IMG/VR virus record: IMGVR_UViG_3300010883_000218
Coordinates: 1-32,842 of that record
Length of the DNA: 32,842 nucleotides
Strand: one strand, 5' to 3'
DNA from: a virus
Part shown: positions 1 to 7,369 of the stretch, piece by piece
How the letters are laid out: each line of letters begins with the position of its first letter
Numbering within the stretch: the stretch's first letter is position 1
Made by a program: the position numbers and the translations under genes
Notes under the pieces: model-generated
Databases searched by the model: none
Told to the model about the DNA's origin: nothing
The model's input: the letters and a program-made list of their open reading frames with translations, nothing else

Positions 1-36
1 GCCGATCCGGGGTCTTCTGCTGCGCCCGTCGCGGTC

Positions 37-882
37 ATGGAGCCACCTAACCTGAAGGGTCCACACGCAGGAGAGACCAACGAGACGCACCGGGTTGCCG
101 AAGACCGCTCTCGAAAGGAATTCGAGAGGAAGTATGCGTATTGGACGTGGTGTCCCTCACAGGGGCGTCTGTACGGCTCTGGCGTGTTCCCCGGCGGGGA
201 GATCATTTTGTCGCCGATGACGACCAGCGAAGAAAAGATTCTCCAGCAGTCCGGTAAAGACCGAATGGAGATCGTGGACGACTTGGTTCAGCGGTGCATT
301 GTCAAATGCCCCGTGGCATACGAAGACCTGTTGATCCCCGATATGTTTTACATGCTGCTGGTGATCCGAAATATCACCTACGGATCGGACTACAAATTTC
401 GGCTTGAATGTGCCAAGTGCAGCTTGGAGTATCAGCAGGCTCTCGAAATTCCGAAGGGTCTGAAGCTCCGATGTTTGACGGAAGACGATGAGGGAGAGCC
501 TTGGTCAGTCACGCTTCCCAGAGAGGGCGACGTGATCCAGTACCGAATGCTCCGGGTCAAAGATGAGACTGACATTCGTCGTTGGGGGCGGGAAGCCTAC
601 CAGCGGTCAGTCCAGACCGGAGACCCGGCTTACGTCTATCGGATTGCGAAGCACATCGTCTCGATCAATGGTCAGGAACTGGACGCGGTGAAGCGTCTTG
701 ACTACGCGGAAGAGATGATTGGCTCCGACTCCCTTGCTCTGAGACGTGCAATCGAAAAAAGGGATTTTGGCATCAAACTGATGCTTGACGCAAAATGTCC
801 ATCTTGCGGACATGATGCGAAAGCGAGGCTCCCATTCGATCGGGAGTTTTTTCGTCCAAGTGACGGCGAAGACGGAGAGTGA
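37..882 (+). CDS. T4 gp26-like baseplate/tail assembly protein (zinc ribbon)
   Basis: This looks like the T4_baseplate (gp26-type) family of small assembly proteins encoded just before the tape measure. The core begins near residue 60 with an S-P-M-T-T-x-E-E-x-I-L motif typical of the family. Two CxxC pairs (C125/C128 in CAKC and C254/C257 in CPSC) look like the halves of one zinc ribbon. The protein has 281 residues, longer than T4 gp26 because of an N-terminal extension of about 55 residues. The reading frame is open to the left window edge and the ATG at 37 has no clear Shine-Dalgarno sequence, so the true start may lie outside the window. The 3' end overlaps a second small frame that may be joined to it by frameshifting. 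Family by motif and position: fairly sure. Exact role, hub part or tape-measure chaperone, is inference. Confidence 0.75.
   Translation: MEPPNLKGPHAGETNETHRVAEDRSRKEFERKYAYWTWCPSQGRLYGSGVFPGGEIILSPMTTSEEKILQQSGKDRMEIVDDLVQRCIVKCPVAYEDLLIPDMFYMLLVIRNITYGSDYKFRLECAKCSLEYQQALEIPKGLKLRCLTEDDEGEPWSVTLPREGDVIQYRMLRVKDETDIRRWGREAYQRSVQTGDPAYVYRIAKHIVSINGQELDAVKRLDYAEEMIGSDSLALRRAIEKRDFGIKLMLDAKCPSCGHDAKARLPFDREFFRPSDGEDGE
847..853 (+). other. Candidate programmed frameshift site (TTTTTTC)
   Basis: In the gp26-like frame the codons read GAG TTT TTT CGT. A tRNA-Phe on the second TTT could re-pair perfectly with TTC after slipping +1 (a -2 slip on the T-run reaches the same frame). The ribosome would then enter the +1 frame, which is open to 1090 and encodes a plausible chaperone-like tail. 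Tape-measure chaperone pairs in many tailed phages are joined by such frameshifts, so the position fits, but no stimulatory structure was verified. Confidence 0.35.
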
Positions 883-1090
883 TGACGTACTGAAGAACCA
901 GTTGTTTCTGAGCAAGTTTGCGGGTGTGAGTATGGATTACTCAGACCGGCTTACTCTTCGAGACCTTCGGACACTTTGCAAGCAAACTGAGGAGTGGGAG
1001 AAAGACATAGGCAAAGCGAAAGTGAAGTTGGAAGAATCGAAACTGAAATCCCTGTTCAAGGGGTTGGGTAAGATGATGAAACGAAGGTGA
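860..1090 (+). CDS. Small tape-measure-chaperone-like protein (possible frameshift product)
   Basis: A short charged protein in the +1 frame relative to the gp26-like gene, ending 4 bases before the tape measure start. The reading frame is open from 785. The GTG at 860 is chosen because CGGGAG lies 13 bases upstream and the overlap is only 23 bases; TTG 902 and ATG 932 are alternatives. The sequence after the overlap (LFLSKFAGVSMDYSDRLTL) resembles the small helical proteins that follow gp26/gpG-type genes, then becomes Lys/Glu-rich and ends KKRR-like. It may be made mainly as a C-terminal extension of the upstream protein. Reality of the coding frame: likely. Start and function: uncertain. 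Confidence 0.55.
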   Translation: MTAKTESDDVLKNQLFLSKFAGVSMDYSDRLTLRDLRTLCKQTEEWEKDIGKAKVKLEESKLKSLFKGLGKMMKRR

Positions 1091-1094
1091 CACT

Positions 1095-4046
1095 TTGTCT
1101 GACCAAGCCATCGGGTTTTTGCTGGAATTCCGCAACGAAGCGTCGGAAGACCTGCAACAAGCCACGACTGATTTTGATAAGGCGACCGAAGCCTTGGAAG
1201 AGGCTGTGGACGCGGCACAGGCTGCGTTCACATTTCTTGAGGAAGGTACGTCTCAACTGGCGAAGAGCCTTGGCGGCGCAGTCGACGCCGCTGTCAAGAA
1301 AACTGGTGACCTGAAGGCTGCGATGGGAGAGCTTGGCTCCGTCGAAGTCTCAGCACCTGATTTCAATCCCATCGAAGAGGCGATGGAAGATTTGGGCGAT
1401 AACATCGCTGCCCCGTTCGAGGCGGGTGTCGAAACGATCGAGGACGTTGTTGACGATATCAACGAGAACACGCAGAACATCAAAATCCCTGCGGAAATGA
1501 TTTGGGCGACGTTCAATTCAGGGGCAAGAGACGCGGTAGACGCCGTTGAGGAGATTGCCAAAGAAACGAAGCATGTTAATTCTCTGGCCGCTGATTATGT
1601 TCGCACACTCGATCTAACGTCGGACAAAGCATTACAAGTTAGAAGTGATGCCAGAAAACTCTTTGAGGGTCTTGATTCTAGCCTCGCGTTGGCTGGATCG
1701 AGACTTTACAAAGAAACGATTCCGGGTCTCGAAGAGTTTGGAGAAAAAGGGAAGAATGCTGCCGCTGCCATCGCAGGTGACGCGGTGGAAGCCTACGAAC
1801 GCCTGCAAGGTGCCGCTGGCGATTTCTTCACAGAGAACCGCGAAGCGTTTGCTCAAGCAAAAGACGCTTCTGAAGTTTGGAAGGGTTTCGTCGAAGCAGA
1901 AGACAGCGACGTGCGGAAGGTTCAAGACCTGCTCCGGGTTGCGGATAAAGCCACGTTGGAGCCGTTGGTCCAAGGGTTGGTTGACCAGCTTGGTGATGCT
2001 GCCTTGGCCGAAGAGTTTTGGAAGCCCATCGCTGATAACAAAAACGTGGATCGTGAATTCTTCACGGACCTGCGGAAATCGTTTTTGAAAGAGAACAAGA
2101 CGTACAAGACGTGGTGGGACAAAATGGGTTCCACGGCACAGAAATTCTTCTGGCCGGTCTACAAGAAACAGGGTGAGAAAGCCAACGACGGTATCGCAAA
2201 GTCTCTCGGTAAGAAGATGAAATCGGTATTCGCTTCTCCGATTGGTCAATTCGTTGCAGCCCTTCAGTTGTCGAGCCTCATCACGAAAGTCTTTGGTCCG
2301 GCTCTCGATGTTCTGGCTGAAATTATTAGTACAGCCTTGATGCCCATCATGCGGCTGTTCGTCGACTTGATGGATGAGGTTAGCCCACTCCTTCACGAAG
2401 TGACCCGCGCAGTCTTTCCTCTGTTCGAGGCTCTTGCCGAGCTTGCCGGGGAGTTTCTGAAGGGGATCGTGCCTGTGGTCAGGACATTCGTTGACCTGCT
2501 TATGACGTTCACCCCCCTCATCGTGTCCGTCGCCCGAACGGTGGGTGGCGTCGTGAACTTTGTTTTCACTTCGTTTGGTTACACCTTGAAGTGGGTGGGC
2601 GAAGTCCTCTCGATTGTCACGGGCATTCTCGGATTCTTTTTAGACGCTCTGATGTTTCTTTTGAAACCAGTTATCAACCTCGTCGTGCTTATTGACGAAT
2701 GGACGGGGGTCTCGAAAGCGCTTGGCTTTATCCTCTCCGTCTTCCTGCTCCCCATCTTGTGGTCTATGGCAACCACACTCATTCCACAGATGATTGCGGG
2801 CATGTGGAAGTTGGCGACGGCAAACAGCGGTGTGATTGCTTCGACTTGGAAGTACGTGGCGGCGATGACGGCAAGTACATGGGCTGCCGCCAAAGACTCT
2901 ACTGCGATGGTCTGGAACACGGCAGTCAAGTGGTGGAACTCGAAGGCGACGATTGCGGGTACAATCGCGACCGGAGCCTCAACTGTCGTGACGTGGGCCG
3001 CTACAGCCGCAGCGTGGGCCTTTAACACGGCGTTGTTGGCAAACCCCATCGTTTGGATCGTGCTGGCTGTCGTGGCCGCTATCGCCCTGCTGGTGGGTGC
3101 TGTGTGGCTCCTGTGGGAGCCGATCATGGCGGTCTTCGGTTGGTTCGGTGACCTTATTGGAGGTTTGGTCGACTGGGTCCAAGACCTGATTGCCGGGTTT
3201 GGTGACTTCGGGATCGTGATAAAGGTTGCGTTGGGTCCGATCGGCCTAATGATCATCGCCTTCGAGTATCTGGTTGAACTGTTCGACTGGATTTTTGGTG
3301 CAGGGGACGACAGCGAAAACACATTCAGCCTCAGTTGGATTTCAGACGGCATCGACTGGTTGACCGACTGGATGTTTGAGTGGCTCGACATGCTGCCGGG
3401 CTGGGTTAAGTGGCTTCTGGGCTTAGACGACGCGGAAGTTCCTGACGAAGCTGGCCCGGACGATATCGGTGGCGTGAGCGATGCGGAGGACATGGTCTCC
3501 GGGATTTCAGAGGGTGCGGCGTCTGAAGCGGAGGATCAGCCAGACTGGTTCAAATCGATGTGGGGCATTGACTCCACAAAAGCCACAGAGGAAGTCGCTA
3601 CAGCCGCATCCGATAGCGCTAACGAAGTCGGTGTGAATGCTACTGAAGCGATGACGAAGCCGGGCAGTGCAGGATTTTTGGGGACAATGGAAGAGGCTGG
3701 TGCGACAGCAGGATTTTCTCTGTTGGGAGGCTTGGCTGCTGGGATGTTTTCTTTCGCAGCGGCCTTTCCCCTCACGAACATCATGGGGGCGATGTTTGGT
3801 GGTTTTGCATCTATCTTCGGATCACCAGCGACGGAGCAGGCAAAAGCACCTTCGATGGCAGGCGTCAACGTCGGAGTGGTAGACTACCAAGTCGAAGCGG
3901 AAGTCAGTGGTGAAGAAATCGCAAAGCCAATTGTTGAAGCCATCACACTTCAGACGCGGTCGCTTTCGGCGGCTATCGAAAATAGTGGCGCGAAAGACTT
4001 AGAGTTGGACCTTACTGACCTAAAAGATATTGCGGGGTTTGGCTAA
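1095..4046 (+). CDS. Tail tape measure protein
   Basis: A 983-residue protein with a TTG start preceded by GAAGG at a 7-base spacing. The N-terminal third is Ala/Glu/Asp/Lys-rich and helical. The middle (about residues 385-735) is dominated by long hydrophobic helices, including an NPIVWIVLAVVAAIALLVGAVW segment near 648 that resembles the NPIG-W-type segment common in tape measures. The C-terminal quarter is Ala/Gly/Glu-rich. Tape measures set tail length and fill the tube before DNA passes. At the usual rule of about 1.5 angstrom per residue this suggests a tail near 145 nm, which is inference. Its position, after the gp26-like gene and before the hub genes, fits. It overlaps the next gene by one base (TAATG). 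It could be mistaken for a membrane transporter, but has no such motifs. Confidence 0.9.
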   Translation: MSDQAIGFLLEFRNEASEDLQQATTDFDKATEALEEAVDAAQAAFTFLEEGTSQLAKSLGGAVDAAVKKTGDLKAAMGELGSVEVSAPDFNPIEEAMEDLGDNIAAPFEAGVETIEDVVDDINENTQNIKIPAEMIWATFNSGARDAVDAVEEIAKETKHVNSLAADYVRTLDLTSDKALQVRSDARKLFEGLDSSLALAGSRLYKETIPGLEEFGEKGKNAAAAIAGDAVEAYERLQGAAGDFFTENREAFAQAKDASEVWKGFVEAEDSDVRKVQDLLRVADKATLEPLVQGLVDQLGDAALAEEFWKPIADNKNVDREFFTDLRKSFLKENKTYKTWWDKMGSTAQKFFWPVYKKQGEKANDGIAKSLGKKMKSVFASPIGQFVAALQLSSLITKVFGPALDVLAEIISTALMPIMRLFVDLMDEVSPLLHEVTRAVFPLFEALAELAGEFLKGIVPVVRTFVDLLMTFTPLIVSVARTVGGVVNFVFTSFGYTLKWVGEVLSIVTGILGFFLDALMFLLKPVINLVVLIDEWTGVSKALGFILSVFLLPILWSMATTLIPQMIAGMWKLATANSGVIASTWKYVAAMTASTWAAAKDSTAMVWNTAVKWWNSKATIAGTIATGASTVVTWAATAAAWAFNTALLANPIVWIVLAVVAAIALLVGAVWLLWEPIMAVFGWFGDLIGGLVDWVQDLIAGFGDFGIVIKVALGPIGLMIIAFEYLVELFDWIFGAGDDSENTFSLSWISDGIDWLTDWMFEWLDMLPGWVKWLLGLDDAEVPDEAGPDDIGGVSDAEDMVSGISEGAASEAEDQPDWFKSMWGIDSTKATEEVATAASDSANEVGVNATEAMTKPGSAGFLGTMEEAGATAGFSLLGGLAAGMFSFAAAFPLTNIMGAMFGGFASIFGSPATEQAKAPSMAGVNVGVVDYQVEAEVSGEEIAKPIVEAITLQTRSLSAAIENSGAKDLELDLTDLKDIAGFG

Positions 4047-4651
4047 TGCCTCTTCTACATATTGAAGCTCGTGGGGTTCCGGGGCTGCCTTTGACTTTCA
4101 TCGCTGCCGGTGAAATGGCAAACCATTTCGAGGAAAGTTATGGTGTCAGCATCGACGCGAAAGACAAGACCACGGCGTCGGCAAGTGTGACGGGCCAACG
4201 ACCTCACCCCCCAGACATGAACTTCGACCACGGTGCGTTTGAAAACACGCAGTTCACCGTAAAGCTGTTTTCCGGGATGACAATCAACAACAAGAAAGTT
4301 CCGGGTCCGTCTGCGACTGACCACTCGGAGCTAACGCTTTTTGCAGAACGGTTGTACCGACTCGCGATGCCTCGTCCAAGCGGAGACGACGGTTTCATCG
4401 GGCCACCCTTAGTCGTCGTGCAGTACGCCGCATATTGGCGAGCCATCGGGCTGTTCCAGAAAGTGACGTGCATCTCGGAAGGTGGTTTTGACGCTGGTGG
4501 GTATCCATCTTTGATGACGTTACGCATGGAGTTTGCTCGGCACTTTGGAGGCAACCCCACAGCAAACGGTGGAGTTTACCTGAAGGCAAAATGGAAGCAG
4601 CTTAAAGAAGCCACCGCCGATAAATTTTCATTCAAATCGAGACGGAGGTAA
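4046..4651 (+). CDS. Probable tail-tube initiator / baseplate hub-adjacent protein
   Basis: A 201-residue protein whose ATG overlaps the tape measure stop. I do not recognise it firmly. Its C-terminal half has a pattern seen in tube-initiator proteins (T4 gp48/gp54 or P2 gpU class and CIS tube-type proteins): a hydrophobic strand PPLVVVQYAAYW, then a G-x-F-D-x-G-G-x-P turn near residue 150, then strands ending in MEFARHFGG. The last 30 residues are basic (KAKWKQLKEA through SRRR). It sits between the tape measure and the LysM wedge gene, where tail tube initiators usually lie. The structural role is likely from context; the specific name is inference. Confidence 0.6.
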   Translation: MPLLHIEARGVPGLPLTFIAAGEMANHFEESYGVSIDAKDKTTASASVTGQRPHPPDMNFDHGAFENTQFTVKLFSGMTINNKKVPGPSATDHSELTLFAERLYRLAMPRPSGDDGFIGPPLVVVQYAAYWRAIGLFQKVTCISEGGFDAGGYPSLMTLRMEFARHFGGNPTANGGVYLKAKWKQLKEATADKFSFKSRRR

Positions 4652-4653
4652 GG

Positions 4654-5055
4654 ATGGTTGATGTACCCACACCAGAGGAAGGGCTTCGTCGGCGTCTCGA
4701 CAAAGAACTTGAAACGCTTCAAACCGACCAAGGTGACAACTTTAGTCGATACGCTCTTACGCGATTGCACCCGTCGTTGGAAAAGCGTCAGGTGCGATTT
4801 GGTGTCTGGAATGCCCCCCGGATTTCCCTTGTCAATCCGTTCTACAGAGTTGTTCGTGCAGAAGACGTTGGGCGTCTGGACAACATCTCGATGGAATACT
4901 ACGGCGATCCGAGAATGTGGTGGGTCATCGCGCATATCAATCAGATTTACAACATGCTTGCGGACATGGAAATTGGAATGACTTTGATCATCCCCAAAAA
5001 AGAGGCCGTCTTAGAGGCGCTTGAAACTGGCGACTCGGCGACGTTTGTAGCATGA
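4654..5055 (+). CDS. T4 gp53-like baseplate wedge protein (LysM-type domain)
   Basis: A 133-residue protein with a strong ribosome-binding site (GGAGGTAAGG just before ATG). Residues 64-114 match the gp53/LysM wedge pattern: YRVVRAEDVGRLDNIS, then YYGDPRMWWVIAHIN, then GMTLIIP. In T4, gp53 clamps neighbouring wedges together around the hub; in related contractile systems a LysM protein does the same. The stop overlaps the ATG of the hub gene (ATGA). The 63 residues before the domain probably contact other wedge parts. Assignment by motif is confident; the partner details are carried over from the family. Confidence 0.82.
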   Translation: MVDVPTPEEGLRRRLDKELETLQTDQGDNFSRYALTRLHPSLEKRQVRFGVWNAPRISLVNPFYRVVRAEDVGRLDNISMEYYGDPRMWWVIAHINQIYNMLADMEIGMTLIIPKKEAVLEALETGDSATFVA

Positions 5056-6173
5056 CCCGAAAATTTACATTGCAAGCCAACTCACGGGGTCTTGAAAATC
5101 TCGTCGGAACCGAACTCGTTGGGTTCCATTACATCGAGTCGTTGGACGGCTGCGCGCGGTGGGCGTTGATCTTCGAGACGCAAAAGCCAAGGCAGTACGA
5201 CCATCTCATAAAAGACGACGAGAGAACTTTAACGCTTCGCTTCGGCACGGAAATGAACACAACGGGTCCGTCGAAGTCAGCGTTGAAGACTGTCCGTATT
5301 TTGCTCTCTGAAAAACACTTGGTTGGAAACTCAAAAACAAGATTCACCCTGAAGGGAACATGCGGCGGCATTTCCTTGCAACGTCATCGAGCGAAGGACA
5401 AGCATTGGAAAGAACGAAAAGTCAGCCAGATCGTTGACGAGCTTGTCTCCGAAGTTGGTGGCCTCTCTTCAAGGATTGAACCGACTGAAGGTAAGTTCTC
5501 GTTGATGGGGTGCAACATCCCTACCGGACGCTTCGTTAAAAACCACCTACTCCCTCTCGCTTACACAGAAAAAGGCCGCGACTGGAGGTTCTGGGTAGAG
5601 AATGGCAAGACCGTTCACTTCGCCCCCTCTGACCCCCGTGGAGGAGGTAAGCCCCTTCGGTTCACAAACCGATTTCGTGATGGCTGGTTTATCCTGAACA
5701 GCCCAAAGATCATCAAGGATACTCAGTTCGAGACAGGTCTGCGAAGCGGTAAGATTGAAATGATGATGTACGATGCTGATCGTAATCAACTGATTCGTCA
5801 GGACGTCGGGGAGCATAGTGGTAACTTCAACTACGCGGCGTCTGGTCGACCCAAAGAACGGAAGCACGTCTCTGAGACAATTCGAGTCAATTACCAACAA
5901 GGTCGACAAACAGATTTGAGGGCGAACAAATTATTGCGGAATGTGGGCCAGACAATCTGGGGCCAACACGGACGAAGTCTTTACCGACTTGTCGCTCTGA
6001 TGGATTACGAACCCGGCATCCGGGTCAACGCCCCCGCCTTCGTTGACTTGGTTGACCCTCTTGATCTTCCCGACGCGAGTACAGGAAACTGGATAGTCCA
6101 TACTGTCAAACACCTTTACAGCCGTGGAACCACAAAAACGTGGGTGCGTCTGGAGAAGAGGTGGGAACGGTAG
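5052..6173 (+). CDS. Baseplate hub protein, T4 gp27 / P2 gpD-like
   Basis: A 373-residue protein lying between gp53-like and spike genes, the standard place of the hub. It begins with a beta-rich segment (FTLQANSRG, LVGFHYIESLDG) like the first tube-like domain of hub proteins. It then has a central part with SQIVDELVSEVGG and a late YEPGIRVNAPAFVDL followed by WIVHTVKHLYSRG, comparable to the second barrel of gp27/gpD. The hub is a trimer that adapts the six-fold tube to the three-fold spike. It starts with an ATGA overlap on the previous gene and its stop lies one base before the spike ATG. The family is inferred from order and general pattern more than from a unique motif. Confidence 0.75.
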   Translation: MTRKFTLQANSRGLENLVGTELVGFHYIESLDGCARWALIFETQKPRQYDHLIKDDERTLTLRFGTEMNTTGPSKSALKTVRILLSEKHLVGNSKTRFTLKGTCGGISLQRHRAKDKHWKERKVSQIVDELVSEVGGLSSRIEPTEGKFSLMGCNIPTGRFVKNHLLPLAYTEKGRDWRFWVENGKTVHFAPSDPRGGGKPLRFTNRFRDGWFILNSPKIIKDTQFETGLRSGKIEMMMYDADRNQLIRQDVGEHSGNFNYAASGRPKERKHVSETIRVNYQQGRQTDLRANKLLRNVGQTIWGQHGRSLYRLVALMDYEPGIRVNAPAFVDLVDPLDLPDASTGNWIVHTVKHLYSRGTTKTWVRLEKRWER

Positions 6174-6174
6174 T

Positions 6175-6969
6175 ATGCCAACAATTGAAACAAAAGACGG
6201 TGAAATTTTTCCCGGTGTCTGGTTGGGCATCATCAAGCAACTTGACGACGAACCGTCTCATCGCCGAACAGGAAAATGCAAAGTTGAAATTCCCGATGTG
6301 TACGGGGACAACATTCAGTCGCAAGAACTTCCGTGGGCTTATCCTATTTTCCCCGGAGCGATCAACCCTTCCGCCGGGTCTGGTTTTTTCCTGATGCCGA
6401 AGGTGGGGTCTCGCGTCTGCGTGATGTTTGAGAGAGGTGAACCAAACTCACCTCGCTGGTTTGGCGGCTGGACACAAAAAGGCCGCGTCCCTTTTCCGTT
6501 CATGTTCTCGCAGGGCGATAAGTTTCCTCACATCTCTGCGTGGCGTGGCGACGACGGGATGATGATTCGCATGGTGGAAGGCGAACGCTTAGAGATTTTT
6601 CTGGGTGAGTCTGGGGACTTTGATTCTGATGGAAAGTTTGTCAGAGACGGGGAGCATAAGCAGTACGAAACGTCATTCATTCTCGACAAAAAACGGAAAA
6701 AGGTTTCGTTCCGCAGCAAGTACGACATTGACGTGAGGTGCAAAGGGAAGATCAACATTCGCGCCCCGCAGATTCGTGTTAGAGTGATGCCCAATCAGCT
6801 ATACGACGAGGACACGGAAGACTGGTACAACGACCCGGATTCACCCTTCCCCACCAAATGGGAATTGAACGTCTTCGACCCAGATGCTGAGATAGGTGCG
6901 AGGATCACAGCAGAGCCGGGAAAACTCATGGGTCGAGCGAGACAGGTCAAAGGCTTCGAGGGAAAGTAA
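6175..6969 (+). CDS. Central spike protein with gp5/gpV-type OB fold
   Basis: The chosen ATG at 6175 gives 264 residues and has GAGGTGGGA upstream; an in-frame ATG at 6124 lies inside the hub gene and is rejected. Residues 13-99 form an OB-fold pattern of spike proteins: PGVWLGIIKQ, then KCKVEIPDVYGD, LPWAYPIFPGA, FFLMPKVGSRVCVMFERG and PRWFGGW. A beta-rich C-terminal segment (about 160-230, VSFRSKYDIDVRCKGKINI) looks like a short VgrG-type beta-prism. No lysozyme domain, unlike T4 gp5, so peptidoglycan cleavage must come from elsewhere if needed. The spike is the membrane-piercing tip below the hub. One base separates this gene's end from the next gene's start. Confidence 0.85.
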   Translation: MPTIETKDGEIFPGVWLGIIKQLDDEPSHRRTGKCKVEIPDVYGDNIQSQELPWAYPIFPGAINPSAGSGFFLMPKVGSRVCVMFERGEPNSPRWFGGWTQKGRVPFPFMFSQGDKFPHISAWRGDDGMMIRMVEGERLEIFLGESGDFDSDGKFVRDGEHKQYETSFILDKKRKKVSFRSKYDIDVRCKGKINIRAPQIRVRVMPNQLYDEDTEDWYNDPDSPFPTKWELNVFDPDAEIGARITAEPGKLMGRARQVKGFEGK

Positions 6970-6970
6970 C

Positions 6971-7369
6971 ATGGCGGGACTTTACAAGGGCATGGCGTTA
7001 CCGTTTGGTAATACACTGTCGTCGTATTTCGACCCAAAAGACGACCGTGAAATTCTACGCACTTCGATCCTGATGATTCTGCAAACGAAGATCGGAGAGC
7101 GGGTGATGCTCCCCGGTTTTGGTTCTCCTCTACACGACTCGGCATTTGAGCCAAATGATGAAATCCTCGCAGACTCTTTACGAGGAATTGTGAGTGAGAA
7201 TGTACCGTTCTGGGACGAGAGGCTGGAAGTGTTGGACGTAGATGTGACTGACGAGCAGGGTGGCAACGGCGTGCGGGTCTCCGTCATCTACACAGACTTG
7301 GCGACTCCTGACGACGAAGATAGATTTATCTTCACTATTCCCAGCGAAGTAATTTCAAGGATTGACTGA
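6971..7369 (+). CDS. Baseplate wedge protein gp25-like (GPW/gp25 family)
   Basis: The ATG at 6971 follows the spike stop directly and gives 132 residues, the normal size for gp25. The hallmark region is at residues 39-61: TKIGERVMLPGFGSPLHDS followed by FEP, matching the conserved G-E-R-x-x-x-P-x-F-G-S core. The C-terminus has the expected beta strand pair (VRVSVIYTDL, DRFIFTIPS). gp25 is a small sheath-like protein that seeds sheath polymerisation on the wedge. An ORF start at 6896 inside the spike gene is rejected. The stop overlaps the next ATG by one base. Confidence 0.9.
   Translation: MAGLYKGMALPFGNTLSSYFDPKDDREILRTSILMILQTKIGERVMLPGFGSPLHDSAFEPNDEILADSLRGIVSENVPFWDERLEVLDVDVTDEQGGNGVRVSVIYTDLATPDDEDRFIFTIPSEVISRID

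Noticed and set aside
1632-2396. 254-residue - strand ORF inside the tape measure gene
   Set aside because: Shadow frame; composition odd (Phe/Arg-rich) and no ribosome-binding site seen.
2240-3300. Membrane transporter in the tape measure region
   Set aside because: The hydrophobic helices lie within a longer protein with tape-measure features and in tail gene order.
2579-3493. 304-residue - strand ORF in the tape measure gene
   Set aside because: Ser/Pro/Ala-rich mirror of the hydrophobic coding strand; the opposite-strand gene is well supported.
6124-6174. Earlier ATG for the spike gene
   Set aside because: It lies inside the hub gene and the ATG at 6175 has a better ribosome-binding site and starts at the family's usual N-terminus.
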